A stretch of DNA of 64,000 bases from NCBI RefSeq assembly GCF_027409185.1, contig NC_084462.1:183200071-183264070 (forward strand). The letters are read 5' to 3'. Shown piece by piece: positions 1 to 11,648 of this stretch; within the stretch, counting starts at the first letter, position 1; each line of letters starts with the position of its first letter. Under the pieces are notes generated by a model that saw only the letters and a list, made by a program, of their open reading frames with translations, was not told where the DNA came from and ran no database searches. The translations under genes and the position numbers were made by a program. Origin of the DNA: Cynocephalus volans. Its lineage: Eukaryota; Chordata; Mammalia; Dermoptera; Cynocephalidae.

Positions 1-436
1 CCCTCTCGGCCGCCTAAGAGTGGGCCTTGGGCCTGGAGCGCTTACTCTTTATCTCAGAGAAAGAGTCCTCCCGGCCTCATGGGGCTTCTCGCCTTGGGTG
101 AGAAAACCTTTCCCTGTTTCAGACTCAGCGTGTCCTCCTTTGTCCTGCTTAAGCATGTGTGTTACATGGCACCTGGCCAACCCCTCTACTGCAGGAGGGG
201 ACAGGTCCTCCTGCTGCAGCACAGGAGGGGTGCCTGCAGGCCCACTGCCCTACAAAGGCTGCCGGGAGGGACCGCTGGCCACGGGGACCTGCACCCACCA
301 CTGAAGCTGATCTTGCTCTGTCCCTTCTCTATGAGAGGAAAGCCCAGTCCAGCCACTGCCCGACTGCGCATTTTCCATGGTGACTCCAATGCCATGATGC
401 ACTGGGCGGGAGCCTTGGACTTCTACTCCTGATAAC

Positions 437-565
437 AAGCAACAAGTATTTTAAATGGAATTGTGGTGATGTTTGCACAGCTTTATAAATTTACTGAAAC
501 TAATGAATTGTGTACTTAAAATGGGTTGATTTTTATACCTCAATAAAGCTGGTTTTAAAAACCTA
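437..565 (+). repeat. Old L1 3' end-like fragment
   Basis: The phrase 'gaattgtgtacttaaaatgg' followed by 'cctcaataaagctg' and an A-rich end resembles the 3' terminus of ancient mammalian L1 (L1M) elements. It is short and diverged; family assignment is from memory. Confidence 0.4.
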
Positions 566-584
566 AATTCCTCCCGCCCACTTG

Positions 585-2860
585 CAAGCAGTTCCTGTTC
601 AAAACCATTGGTGCCCAGCAAAAGCACTGGTCAACTCTCTGTCTCTGTAGATTTGCCTTCTCTGACATTTTTGTATACATGGAATCATGTTGTTTTTTTA
701 AAATCTGGCTTCTGTCACAGCTTAGTATTTTTGAGGTTCTTCCATGTTGTAACATGTTCCTTTTTGCTAAATAATATTCAGTTGTTTATATATGCCACAT
801 TTTGTTTATCCATACACCAGTTGATAAAATATTTGAATTGTGTCCAGTATTTGACTGTTATGAGTAGTCACGTATAATCTTTTTGTGAACATATATTTTT
901 GTCTCGAATATATCTAGGAGTAGAATTGGTAGGTTGTATTGGTAAGTTTATGTGAATTTTTAAAGAAACATCCAAACTGTCTTCCAAAGTAGCTGTATCC
1001 TATTTCTTTCCCACCAGCAATCCTAGTGTGCAACAGCTCCGGTCTCTCCACACCCTCACCAGTGCTTGGTGTTGTCAGTGTATTTTTTTACTGTAGTCAG
1101 TCTAGTGGGTGTGCGGTAGTATCTCATTGTGGTTTTAATTTGTATTTCCTTAATGATCAGTGATGTAAAGCATCTGTTTATAACCCTATTAGCCAATCAT
1201 TTATCTGTTTTTTGGTGAAATGTCTGTTCAGATCTTTTGCCCATTTTTAAATTTGTCTGTCTTCTCCTTATAGAGTTATAGAAATTCTTTATAAATTCTA
1301 GATACAAATCTCCTTTCACATAAGTAATTTGCAAATGGTTTCCCCATTTTGTAGCTTGTCTTCATTTTAATGGTGTCTTCTGAAGAACACAAGTTTTTGA
1401 TGAAATCAACTTTATCTTTCATTTAATAGATTATGCTTTTGGTCTTATTTCTAAAAAAATCATTGCTAAATTCAAGGTCATGAAAGTTTTCTCTTCCATC
1501 CTCTTCTATTTACTTCTTATATTTAGCTCTTTGATCCATTTTGAGATGATTTTTGTGTGTGCTGTGTGCTGTAAGAGTCTAAGAGTCTAAACTGGTCACT
1601 GTTTTGCATATGAATACCTAGTTGCTATGACATCATTGCTAAAAAGCTATCCTTTTTCTCTTGAATTGCCTTGGTACCTTGGTCAAAGACCAATTGGCCA
1701 TAAATGTAAAGATTTATTTCTGGACTTTCTCTTTTTGTTCTACTGGTTTATATCTGTCTTTATACCAACACAATACTATATTGATTGCTGTTGCTTTATA
1801 CTTGCAGTAAGTCTTGAAATTGGGTAGTATTAGTCCTCTTGTTTTTGTTTCTTTTATTTTGAAGTTATTTTTACTATTCGAGATCCTTTTCCTTTCCATA
1901 TGAATTTTAGGATCAGTTTGTCAATTTGTACAAAAAGCCTTGCAGATTGTGATTGCATTGAATCTGTAGATCAGTTTGGGGAGAATTGCTATCTTAATAA
2001 TATTGAATCATCCGATCCATGAAGATTGAATGTCTGTTTATTTGACAGTCTTTAATTTCTCTTAACACTATTTTATACTTTTTCTTGTGCAGGTCTTGCA
2101 CTTTTGTTAAATTATTTCTAAATATTTTAGTCCTTTTATGCTACTATAAGTGCAGTGTTTTCTTAATTTTATTTTTGAATTGCTCATTTCTAGAAATGAA
2201 CAATTTTTATATATTGGTTCTTTTATCCTGTGACCTTGTTAAACCCATTTTTTAGTTCTAGTAGTTTTTTGTAGACTCTTTAGGATTTCATCCATAAAAG
2301 ATCGTTATCATTATTATGAAATCTCTCTTTATCTCTAGTAATATTTCTTGTTTTAAGGTCTGTTTTGTCTGTTAATATAGGCACTCCAGCTCTCTCTGCT
2401 TGCTGTTTGCATGGCATATCTTTTCTATCCTTTTACTTATAACCTGTTTGCATTTTTAAATTTCTTCAAATATTTTTTCTACTTCCTGCCTGTTCTCTCA
2501 TTTCAGAAGACATTCTGTTGCCCTTATATTAGTGCACCAACATCAATTTTAGTATATGTGCTGCTGAAGCGAGCACTTAGTGCACCAACATCACACATAT
2601 AATGATGTGTCCCACTGGTCTCTGAGGCGTGGTCATTTTTTTCCATCTTTTTCCTCTTCACACTGGTTAACTTCTGTTAATCTGCCTTCAGGTGGACTGA
2701 GTCTTTGTTGTGCCCGCTCACACCTGTGCATGTTGGTCTGCTGTAGGGAATTTTCCTCTTCTGTTACTGTTCTTTTCAAGTCTAGGATTTTTCTTTGGTT
2801 CTTTTGTATAGTTTTTAATTTTTATTGAGATTATCTTAGAGTCATCATCATCTTTCATTC
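585..2860 (-). repeat. Ancient L1 (L1M-like), antisense
   Basis: Read on the minus strand this contains eroded L1 ORF2. Landmarks on the plus strand are 'cttttgcccatttttaa' at about 1236, the antisense of the ORF2 region before its C-terminus, the antisense of an 'RAGVAI' reverse-transcriptase/endonuclease-region motif near 2385, and the antisense of the 'IDSMQSQS' region near 1955. No frame is open for long. It sits in an intron of the gene ending at 6118. Confidence 0.75.
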
Positions 2861-3045
2861 TTGAAACATGGTTTGCTTTAATTCTTTGAACATATTTATA
2901 ATGGCTGCTTTGATGTCTTTGTGTGCCCACATCTGGGCCCACTCAGCTTCTGTCAGCTGCTCTTTTTTCTTGAGCATGGGTCGCACATTCCTGTGTCTTT
3001 GCGTGTCTCCATATTTTGTTGTTGTTGTTGAAAATTGGGCATTTT

Positions 3046-3156
3046 ATTTATTTTTTATTTTTATTTTTAGGTGGCTGGCTGGTGTGGGGGATCTGATCCC
3101 TTGACCTTGGTGTTGTAACTCTGTGCTCTAACCAACTGAGCTAAACAGTCAGCTCA
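3046..3156 (-). mobile_element. tRNA-Ile-derived SINE (CYN-like), antisense
   Basis: On the minus strand it reads as a tRNA-Ile-like body with A box ('AGCTCAGTTGGTTAGAGCAC'), a 'CACCAAGGTCAAGGG' B-box arm and an A-rich tail. A 15-bp target duplication 'aaaa[t/c]tgggcatttta' flanks it at 3031-3045 and 3157-3171, with one mismatch, so it moved by L1-type target-primed reverse transcription. Confidence 0.8.
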
Positions 3157-4486
3157 AAAACTGGGCATTTTAGATGATGTAGTACAGCAACTCCCCAGGG
3201 TCGTCATTGTTTGTTGTTAGTTTTGTTTTATTTCATTTTAGTAATTTGCCTAGACTTAATCTGCAAGTCTATTCCTCCTGCCCCCTGCTCACATTGTGCC
3301 GTGCTGTCGCTGATGCCTGGGTTCTGTGTTTTTGTTCTGTTTCATTCTCATTTTTATTTTATAGCCTAGCTTCCTAGGGGTCGTCCCGTGTCTGCATTGC
3401 TTAGTGCTCAGCTGGTGGTTAGTCAGAAGTTGTACTTAAATACCGAAGCCACTAAGGCTTGTGTCCTCTGCTAGTGGACCTGTGTATGGGTTGGGGAATA
3501 CACTCAATGTTCAGGCAGTTCTTAACTCTTGCCTGGCTCTCATTTTTTCCAGGGCTTCCCAGGTCATTCCTATGTGTGCATGCAGCCTCCCAATCAACCA
3601 GGGATGTGGGGTGGGTCCTTGTAGCCCTCTGCAGCACCCTCATTTCCAGAATCTCCTTCAGTTTCTGGACTGTTGGTCTGCTGCTGGCCATGACCCGAGG
3701 CTAGCAGGGCTGTGGACTTTCTCTATTCCTTTCCTACGCCTTTGCTACTTTTACTGACGGGGCTGCAGGAGTGAGGGTTTTTACCCTCTGCTCCAAATCA
3801 AGTGAGCGCCTCTGGCAGTGCAGACACCATTTTCGTGCCCAGCCCGGCCCTGGCAGCACAGTGGTGTGGGGTTGAACGGGTACTGTGTGGTGGGCGGTAG
3901 CAGCCTGGGCTAGAAGCCCACGGATTCCACAGTTCTTACCTAGAGCTCAGCAGCTTCACACGGATGAACTTGTTTGCCTTTGGTTAATTTTCAGAGCCCT
4001 CCAATGGTGGTTTATAATTTTGTCTTGTTTTATAGTTGCGTTTTGGGGGGGAGAAGATTTGCAGACCTCTTTACTCCCTCGTTAGAATTCTCTGTCTTTT
4101 TAAGCTGATGATATTTCTAGCTTGTCATGGAAAGACATGCTTAAGAGCAAATGATATAGAATGTCCAGCTGGGTGTCACAGAGCTTGACTTGGTGACACA
4201 GCGGTCTGTGGAAATGGAGCAGCTGTGGCTGGTGTTAAGGGAACAGGGAGGACAGGGTTGGTTTTATAGATCTGCTGTACTCCATTTCTTGTTTTCAAAT
4301 GTGCTATCGATTAAAATATTCTCTGGTCATAACCACGAAAATTTTGACCTTTTACAAACTTATCGTAGTTCTAATTCTGAGGGAAAATATATAGGATTTA
4401 AATCTTTAAAAAAAAAATCACAGTAGTGTTTTCAATTACTACGTCTAATTCAAACAACTTAATTTTCTTTTTTTTTTAAATTGTAG

Positions 4487-4559
4487 TTTGTTCTGTCGTT
4501 TGAAACCAAGAGAGAAGATTGTTCCGAAGTGGCATGAGAAGCCCTACGAATGGAATCAG
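4487..4559 (+). CDS. TDRD9: TDRD9 penultimate coding exon (partial gene)
   Basis: A 73-bp exon between a polypyrimidine/AG acceptor (4485-4486) and a good GT donor (4560, 'CAG|gtcagtg'). It starts with one base completing a split codon and then encodes FCRLKPREKIVPKWHEKP followed by YEWNQ, ending in phase 0. It joins in frame to the terminal exon at 6017. TDRD9 is a germline DEAH-box RNA helicase with a Tudor domain that acts with MIWI2 in nuage for piRNA-guided transposon silencing; only the tail after the Tudor domain is here. Assignment rests on the tail, which I recall only loosely, and on synteny: TDRD9 is the immediate same-strand upstream neighbour of ASPG in human. The exon structure is firm; the gene name is probable. 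Confidence 0.7.
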
Positions 4560-6016
4560 GTCAGTGAGAAGCGGACTTCCATGTGCGTGGCCTTCCACCC
4601 AGATGAGGAGACAGGCCATCTATGGGCACAGGGCTTAGCACCTGGGCCAGAGGGTGCTGAGGGACAGGGGTGAGAGGCAAAGTGACAGTTCTGGCAGTGA
4701 CTGGCAGGTGTCATAGAATGGGCAGGCACCTTCTAGGTAGTGAGTGTCCTTTCCATTCTGCCTCAGCCAAGGCAGAGCCCAGGCAATTGCTCTGCGAGTT
4801 TGTGACAAACAGGCATGAGTGTCTGGACTTGGTCAGTGTAAAGACGCTTCTGTGCCACTCCTGTCATGTGGCTTGCTTATTTGCTCTTAGGTTATATTGG
4901 TTATTGTCTTCGTCTGCTTGGGCTGCTGAGTACCACAGACTGGGTGGCTTATGAACAGCAGATGTTTATTTCTCACAGTTCTGGAGGCTGGAAGCTTGAG
5001 ATCAGGGTGTATCAGGTTTGGTTTTGGAGAGGGCTTGCAGATGGCTGCCTTCTCCCTTTGTCCCCCTTTGCAAAGAGCCAGCCAGCTTTCTGGTGTCTCT
5101 TTTTGTAAGGGCACCAGTGCCATCATGGGCACCCCCCACATGACCTCATCTCACCATAATCACCTCCCAAAGGCCTCACCTCCAAACACCATCACATTGG
5201 GGGTTAGGGCTTCCACATATCAGTTTGAGGGGACACCGTTCAGTCGTGAGACAGGGCAGGGCTCATCTTGGGCTCTTGACATTTCCTGTCTGTAAGGCTT
5301 AGAAAACTGAATAAAATGTGATGTCAGGGGGAATTTTAAGCTTTAATCCTGGATCCAGGATGTCTTTGTACATAAACCAGAGGGGGCAGTGGTTCCGCAT
5401 CCCTTTGGCAGTTCCATGAGACTGTGCCCCGAGTGTCGTGCCTCCTATCTGCTCTCCAGGCTCCTTTCTCTGCAAGACATTTTGTCTCTCCACGTGTCCC
5501 TTGGCCGGTTTCCCTCTTCAGAGGCTCAGGGCCAGTCCTGGGAGCTGGCTCCATCATGTGAACACAGGACTCTGCACGGGTGACTAGAGGGGAGGTCCCC
5601 CAGCCATCACGCCTGTCAGACTTGGTCGGGGTGTTTGAGGTTGATATAACAACAGTCCTGTAACAGCAGGACTTAGTTTGAAAGCAGAATTTCATCTTGA
5701 GGTTGGTGTGTTTTAGAAAACTTACTTGTTTTAAATACGTATAATGAAGTTACTGTTCACATTTACATAGGAGTATCTGGGAGATTTCTCAGTAAATGTC
5801 ATCATATTATTAAACGTGAATTTAAAAACGAATTATCAAATATATAGTACGACATGTGAAAGTAGAGGAAAGTTCTGCAAATATTTTTGGAAAGCTGAAA
5901 GAGTACTTTCTGCTATTTTATTGTGTATATATACTTTTATTTATTCATTTTATTTTGTGTTATGTCTAGAAAAGCCCCATCACAGAGATTGACTGGTCCT
6001 TTTGTCCGCCCCATAG
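4560..6016 (+). other. Last TDRD9 intron
   Basis: The intron runs from the donor 'gtcagtgag' at 4560 to the acceptor 'ccccatag' at 6009-6016. It contains a MaLR LTR at about 4903-5270. The remainder (4570-4900, 5280-6000) shows no further exon or RNA gene that I can recognise. Confidence 0.65.
4903..5270 (-). mobile_element. MaLR-type solo LTR (MLT1/MST-like), antisense
   Basis: The stretch runs from 'gtctgcttgggctgctgagtacc' through 'tttctcacagttctggagg' to 'ttcagtc', the reverse-complement layout of ERVL-MaLR LTRs. It is intronic to the gene ending at 6118. The subfamily is uncertain. Confidence 0.65.
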
Positions 6017-6118
6017 GTTGATCCAAAGCTGGTTATGGAGCAGGGTGATCGGGAGAGCAGCAGAGGGAAGAATACATTCCTCTACCAGCTGCACAAGCTG
6101 ACTGTGCTCAGTCCCTAA
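6017..6118 (+). CDS. TDRD9: TDRD9 terminal coding exon with stop
   Basis: After the AG acceptor at 6015-6016 the exon encodes VDPKLVMEQGDRESSRGKNT then FLYQLHKLTVLSP and stops at TAA 6116-6118. It continues the frame of the exon at 4487-4559 (phase 0 junction after WNQ), giving a 58-residue visible C-terminus. The sequence is basic and polar with no domain of its own; the helicase, HA2, OB and Tudor parts of TDRD9 lie upstream of the window. The frame is uninterrupted and codon use looks constrained, so this end of the gene appears functional. The gene name rests on synteny with ASPG and partial recall of the family tail. Confidence 0.7.
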   Translation, partial: VDPKLVMEQGDRESSRGKNTFLYQLHKLTVLSP

Positions 6119-6765
6119 ACAGGCCGCTGGCTCATGTCCCAGTTCATCCTGAAGAAAGCCTCAGAGAGGTGGACTAACACCCCTGCAGACTGACTTCTCT
6201 CTGTCTTGGACTGTTAACATCTGTGCTCACTGTATCCAAATGGTCTGCTCCATCCTGGTTCCTTTTCTCTGTCGGTGGTGCTGGAGAGTGGTGTTTCTGT
6301 TCACGTGGGAAGGATTGGAAAGCTTAGTCTTTTCTTGAAACAGAAAATCACTATTAAATATTTTGGGAAAAATTGTTCTGAAAGAAGACTTTGTTTGAAA
6401 AGAGCTGTATTTTGCTTTAAATTTATTAAAGTAAGTAACATAAGTAGCTAATTTTACATATTAGGTTCCAGAATGTGCTTGTATATTCTATTCTGTTATA
6501 GTGATTTAAACCCGGGATTCAGGGAAAACCAAGTCTTCCAGTTTATCAGAAGGGGAAAAGTGTGTTCTTAAAAATAACCATGTAGCATTTTCTGATTTTC
6601 TTTTTTCCTTGAGGGAAAATATCTAATTTTAGTAAAACTTGCTACAGTTTTGTATGTTTTAGATTTTAAGTTAAGTTACAATTCTCGGTCCACATTTGGA
6701 AATCAGAGAGATTACCTGGAAACTGGTATGTGTTAAAACAATAAAAGCCTTAGACAGAGTTTCTG
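6119..6765 (+). other. TDRD9: TDRD9 3' untranslated region
   Basis: AT-rich sequence directly after the stop codon, not recognisably repetitive, running to the polyadenylation signal at 6740-6745. A CYN-like SINE begins at 6824, just beyond the expected cleavage site. Confidence 0.55.
6740..6745 (+). terminator. Polyadenylation signal AATAAA
   Basis: Canonical AATAAA at 622 bp after the stop codon at 6116-6118, followed by a T/G-rich stretch ('gtttctgtttctgacagttttt'-like) that could be the downstream element. It is the best signal before the SINE at 6824. Confidence 0.55.
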
Positions 6766-6823
6766 TTTCTGACAGTTTTTAGTTAGGAGAGATTAAAATG
6801 TATTGTTGTAAAAATAAACAATC

Positions 6824-6932
6824 TGGGGGGCCAGCCCGTGGCTCAACTGGGGAGAGTGTGGTGCTGATAACACCAAGTCAAGGGTTAAGACCCCCTTACT
6901 GGTCATCTTTATTTAAAAAAAAAAAAAAAAAA
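6824..6932 (+). mobile_element. tRNA-Ile-derived SINE (CYN-like), sense monomer
   Basis: The element runs from 'ccagcccgtggctcaactgg' through 'gtggtgctgataacaccaag' (tRNA-Ile anticodon-arm region) and 'aagggttaagaccc' to 'tactggtcatcttt' and a poly-A of about 18. It is close to the right-hand monomers of the dimers at 33788 and 45947. Confidence 0.85.
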
Positions 6933-6939
6933 GATCTGA

Positions 6940-8160
6940 ACTTATAAAACTGATAAAGGAACTCTTTTAAAAAGTAAACTCTTATATCAGTCAGGGTTTC
7001 ATCAGCAAAACAGAGCCGTTGAGAATAGGGCAATGGAAGACTTGTGTGTCAGTTGGCTCTTAGTAAGCATGAGACGGCAAGCTGACGGATCAGAGAATGC
7101 TCTGCCTCGGCCAGCTGGTCCCAGGTGGGCCGCTGAAGCTTGTGAGAAAACACAAGAAGCACCTGTGTTTGGGCATCCAAGTGGGATTATGAACAGGAAC
7201 TTGTGTAGGGGTCTCAGAAACCGTCACATGTTGGGGAGCATCTATAGAACTAGGGGCCCAGTCGAGTGCCCAGCAGCTGTGCCAGGCCTCGGGGGGTCAC
7301 CTGGGCCAGCATCAGGAAGCCAGCGAAGGCACTGTGGGGGTCAGGGGTGCTGCACCCAGCTGTCTCTATGACCCATCCTGGTCTTTGTAGTCACAGCCTT
7401 CCCATCCTTGCTCAGCTTCCTCTTGGGCCAGCTCTAGCCTAAAATTGTCCCAGTCGGGGGGATTCTGGGGACTGTGCCTCCCAACCTTAGATAGGAGGCA
7501 GTAGTGCCAAGTTAGCAACAAACAATCCTTTGCAGTGCTGGAGGGCATCCAAATTTTGTTCAGCTTTAAAGCTAAGGTTTCAACTGTCTTTTCAGAAAGA
7601 CACCTGTGAAAGGCAGCAGGTATTTTGACTCTGCTGTTTGCTCTTTGTTTTGCTGGAGTATGAGCAGTCAGTCGATGGTATGCGAAGTGATCGCGCTGTG
7701 GGATTAGTGGTACAGTAGAACGCTCCCGAACAGTCATGCACTCCTGGTTTTTAATTAAACTTAAAGAATGGTTAAAAACTTAAATAGTACCAAAAGTCTT
7801 TAAAAAGAAAGAAAGAAACCAGCCCTCAGAGGAAACCATGCTGACTCTTACCCATTTTTTCTGGAGTTGCCTCCATCTTGCTAAGCAGTTTTATTGTTCT
7901 GCTTTCTTATGATTTCCATTGTAATCATATCTGTTTAGTCGCTGAGTAACAGTGTGGACCAGCTCTCACATCACTCTGCACCTCCTATTCCCCGTCTCCC
8001 AGTGCAGTCACATGAATATTGCTGGTTAAATCAATCATTGTACTTCATAAGATTGACTTTGTAAATAGCAAAGAAAATTATTTTCTGCAAAACCAAGTGG
8101 TGCACTTCAGTTGCATCCCGTTCCTCACATGGCTTTACTTTTAGAGGGTAATTGCCTTGT
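6940..8160. other. Intergenic, nothing recognised
   Basis: No gene, RNA gene or confidently assigned repeat. The ORFs of 112 and 123 codons here lack any family signature, and codon-level constraint is not apparent. Confidence 0.4.
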
Positions 8161-8349
8161 TTTTCTCTTGGAAAATACGCTATTCACATATTTTTTAAAA
8201 AAGCATTTGTGTTCTTAGTAACACATGTACATAATATATAAGGAAAACATTTGAAAGGGTACCGAGTGAAAGTCTTTCTCAGCCCTGTCCCCAGCCCCTG
8301 AATGCGCCCCGAGGCAAGTATCGGTCCTTCATGCGCACTTTCCTTCCAC

Positions 8350-9190
8350 AAGGCGGATGGAGCATGTGCTCCATGCCAGACACCACAATGGACGCTGGAG
8401 GCCAGCTATGAGCAAAGTGTGCCAGGTTGACCATACTCAGGGAGCCTTCGGTTTGGGTAGAGAGGTAAGCAACAGACAAGCATGCGAGCCAGGAGCAGGT
8501 GAGGCCAGCAGTGGGAAAGAGTCTCATACCAGCCTTCGGCTTTGTGGTCTGGTGGTATCTGCTGCTCCTATTCAGCTGTGCAGCTGTAGCTCGAACATAG
8601 CAATAAACAGTATCTGAATGGGTGAGGCTGTGTTCCAGCAAAACTTGGTTTACAAAACCAGGTATCAGACTGGCTTGAGCCTGTGGCTGTGGTTTGCTGA
8701 CCCCACCGTGGAGGGGAGTGTGGGAGTGGCGCCGCATGCATCAGGGCAGTCAGGACGAGCCCGCTGATGAGCTGGCATTCAAGTAGACACCTGATCTGGC
8801 TCCTATACAAATAGCTGGGGAGGAGCTGTTCTCTGCCAAAGAAGCCATGCAAAGGCTCTGAGAGACCGTGTGCCCTGTGTGTTCGAGGAGCTGGCCGGGG
8901 GCCCCTTGAACCAAGGGGCTCAGCATGCAGAGGGGTGAGAAGGATCAGGAGGTGGAGTTAGACAGAAGCCAGGGCAGGTAGGTCATCAGGTGGGCTTTGT
9001 AGTCGACTCTGACCAAGGTAGAGAGCTTGTGGGGAGTTTTGAGCAAGAGAATATCATGCCTTGGCCACTTTTTGAGAAAGACTAATGGCTGCTGGGTGGG
9101 GTGCAGAGTGCAAAAGCACTGCAGGTAAGTCCAGGGGGAGGTGCTGGCATCAGACGGGGTGTGCCAGAGAGAACCCACGTGACTAGGGGT
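8350..9190 (-). repeat. LINE-2 (L2) fragment, antisense
   Basis: Successive phrases 'catgtgctccatgccagaca', 'caggtaggtcatcaggtggg' and 'gagttttgagcaagagaata' follow the order of the L2 3' portion read in antisense. It is highly diverged, as expected for an ancient mammalian repeat. Boundaries are approximate. Confidence 0.5.
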
Positions 9191-9283
9191 GGGAGAGGGT
9201 GGTGGGTATGATGAATCAGAGAAGAGAGTTCTTCGTGGCATCAGCATGTGGACTAAGTGATGACCACACCCCCTGCTGTTTAT

Positions 9284-9695
9284 TGATTGAATTGTATCCC
9301 CAAAGTTCATATATTAGAAGCTTAATCTCCACTGTAACTGTTGAAGTTAGGAAATCCTATTATAGCAATTGGAAGGTAGGGCCTCGAAGAGGTGATTAGC
9401 TTGTAGGACTGTGCCATAGAATGGGTGGTAATGGTGAATGGGTAAGTAATGGTGGTCAGGGGCATAGTTCTGAGGGCTTTAAAAGAAGAGCACATGAGAG
9501 GTTAGTCTTTGCTCTGCCACGTTTTTGCCATGTGAGAAACTGGGTCACTGTTGCCACCATCAAGACCCTCGCCAGATGCGTTCCCTGCACTGTGGCCTTC
9601 CCAGCCTCCAAAACTGTAAGCAGTAATTTTTTTTTCTTTATAAATCACCCGGTTTCAGGTATTTATGTTATAAGCAACAGAGACAGACTAATACA
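9284..9695 (+). mobile_element. MaLR LTR (THE1/MST-like), sense
   Basis: A TG...CA-bounded LTR of about 412 bp with 'gaaatcctattatagcaatt', 'ggcttccaaaactgtaag'-type 3' section and terminal 'gacagactaataca'. Close relatives occur at 36491-36917 and 51204-51604, all in the same orientation. Confidence 0.75.
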
Positions 9696-9699
9696 CCCC

Positions 9700-10090
9700 C
9701 CAAGCTATGTCCATGTCCCAGCCCCCACAATTCTCTGTAAATGTGACCTTATTTGGGAAAAAGGTCTTTGCAAGTTTGGTTAAGGATCTTGAAATGAGAT
9801 CATCCTGGATTTATGGTGGAGCCTAACCAGTGACAGGTGTCCTCATCAGAGACAGAGGAGGAGGCCATGTGAAGACAGGCAGAGATTGGAGGGATGTGGC
9901 CACAAGCCAAAAAATGCCTGGAGCCACTGGAGGCTGGAAGAAGCAAGGACAGGTCTCCCCAGAGTCTCCCGAGGGAGCATGGCTCTGTCACACCTTGACG
10001 CGGGACTTGTGGCCTCCAGAACTGTGAGAATCCATTCCTATTTTATAAGCCCCCCAGTCTGTGGCAATGTGTTCCAGCAGCCCCAGAAAG
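9700..10090 (+). mobile_element. MLT1-like LTR, sense
   Basis: Contains 'tgtaaatgtgaccttatttg', 'catgtgaagacaggcagaga' and 'ggcctccagaactgtgagaa' in the order typical of MLT1 LTRs. It directly abuts the MaLR LTR at 9284-9695. Confidence 0.65.
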
Positions 10091-10139
10091 CTTACCCAAC
10101 CAGCGTCTTCTGTAGCCTTCCAGAGATCATCTGTTCACA

Positions 10140-11240
10140 TACATGGACGCAGGTTCTGTTTATTTTCCCGAGTACGTAGCTTTTTTCACTCGGTATTTGT
10201 TGTGTATCATACTTTCAAATATCTACAAAAAGAGTTGCCTCTTTTTTAGGTGCTTCATGGATATAATTTTATTGATGTTTCATAATTGATTTAACTACTA
10301 CCCATGGTGGATTTTGGATAGTTTCTAGTCTTGCTTTTATAGACAATGTTAGAATAGATGTCCTATACATTTTTGTCATTTTACATATGTGTAATATATC
10401 ACATAATAAGTTCCTAGAATTGGAATTGCTGGGTCAAAGGGTGTTTAGTAAATAACTCAACTCATAGATATTGCCACATTGCTCTCTGTAGAGGTGATAC
10501 GAGTACACACACTTGCCCACCAGCAGCAGAGGACAGTCCTGTTGCCCTCTACTCGTGCCATGGTGGTGGTAGGAAAGTGTTTGACGTTTATGCGATACCA
10601 TTTCTCCCTATCAGATTAGTAGTTGTAATTTGATTTTCTCTTTATAAGTGAGGCTGAGCTCCTTTATACGCCAAGAGCTGCTGATTTTTCCTTTTATGTG
10701 GACTGTTTGTACCTTTTGCCAAACATTCTTTGTTATACTCCTATGCTTTTTTCTTATTTGTTTTTAAGAACTCTCTGTTGTAAGAAATCAGCTCTTTGTG
10801 ATGAAAATTACAGATATTTTCCCTTGTTTGTCATTTGTCTTTTGACTTTATTATGTTTTTACTTTACCATATAAAATTTCAGGTAGTCAAATATATAAAT
10901 CTTTTATACCTTCTCAAAAAGCATACCCCCTGGTTTGAGATTATTAGAAATATCTCCTGTGTTTACTTTTAGTGCTCTTATGGTTCCATTTTAAGGTAAT
11001 TTTTCTTTCCTTTCTTTCTTTTTTTTTTTTTTGGCAGCTGGGTGGTACAGGGATCCGAACCCTTGACCTTGGTGGTACAACACCGTGCTCTAACCAACTA
11101 AGTTAACTCGCCTGGTTCCATTTTTTAAGTCAACTTTATTGAGGTAAAATTTACATATAATAAAATGCACCCATTTTACGTGTACAGTTTGAGTTTTGAG
11201 GAATGTAAAACACCCATGAAACCACGCCACAATTAAGATA
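10140..11240 (-). repeat. Ancient L1, antisense, interrupted by a SINE
   Basis: Antisense L1 ORF2/3'UTR features include 'ttggaattgctgggtcaaag' at about 10420 and 'taataaaatgcacccatttt' at about 11157. A CYN-like SINE at 11012-11112 interrupts it. This belongs to the antisense L1 tract that continues to about 17150. Confidence 0.65.
11012..11112 (-). mobile_element. tRNA-derived SINE (CYN-like), antisense
   Basis: Poly-T followed by the reverse complement of the tRNA-Ile-like body ('ccttgaccttggtggtacaa', 'gctctaaccaactaagttaa'). A 12-bp repeat 'tggttccatttt' at 10981-10992 and 11113-11124 is a likely target duplication, with about 20 bp of T-rich tail between the left copy and the SINE. Confidence 0.75.
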
Positions 11241-11242
11241 AT

Positions 11243-11395
11243 GGGGGCTGGCTGGCCAGCTCAGTTGGTTAAAGCGCAGCCTTGTAACACAAACGTTAAG
11301 GGTTCAGATCCCCATACCGGCCAGCCCATAACAAAAAAAAATAATAAAAATAATTTTAAAATTAAATAAAATAAATAATAATAATAAATAATGAA
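11243..11395 (+). mobile_element. tRNA-derived SINE (CYN-like), sense
   Basis: The body reads 'ggctggctggccagctcagt', 'tggttaaagcgcagccttgt' and 'aagggttcagatccccatac', ending 'cggccagccc' and an A/AAT-rich tail. The anticodon-arm region differs from the 'GTGCTGATAAC' type, so it represents another subfamily. Confidence 0.8.
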
Positions 11396-11464
11396 GATCT
11401 CTGCCACCCCCCGAAGTTCCCCTGTGTCTCTTTGTGGTCAGTCCCTACCGTCACTACAGCTGGA

Positions 11465-11648
11465 GGAAGCACTGAGGTTCTTGCTGTTGTCATCTTGAGC
11501 TGGATATTTCTTTGTCTTGGGGACTGTCCTATGCTTTGTAGGGTGTTCAGCACCCCTGGCCTCATCCCTCTAGATGCAAGTTAACAGTCCTCCCAGTTGT
11601 GACCATCAAAAATGTCTCCAGACATCACGCTGGTTGAGAATCACTGTG
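11465..11648 (-). mobile_element. MER5A-like hAT-Charlie DNA transposon remnant
   Basis: 'ggggactgtcctatgctttg', 'ctagatgcaagttaacagtc' and 'aaaaatgtctccagacatca' through 'ggttgagaatcactg' match the antisense of the short non-autonomous hAT element MER5A as I remember it. Confidence 0.65.

Larger units (their letters stand above)
1..4486 (+). other. Intron upstream of the penultimate TDRD9 exon
   Basis: This stretch precedes the first recognisable coding exon and should be intronic if the gene at 4487-6118 is TDRD9. Positions 1-436 are GC-rich and I do not recognise them. Positions 437-565 look like an old L1 3' end, and 585-2860 is an old antisense L1. A tRNA-derived SINE lies at 3046-3156. 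Positions 3180-4440 show no exon I can support. A pyrimidine tract at 4461-4477 leads into the splice acceptor at 4485-4486. Confidence 0.5.

Noticed and set aside
1-436. Overlapping ORFs of 60-117 codons that might be an upstream TDRD9 exon
   Set aside because: No splice-site pair frames them and none resembles a known protein to me.
6824-6932. Possible functional tRNA-Ile gene
   Set aside because: The arms do not pair as a true tRNA, there is no Pol III terminator directly after the body, and a poly-A tail and many scattered relatives show a SINE.
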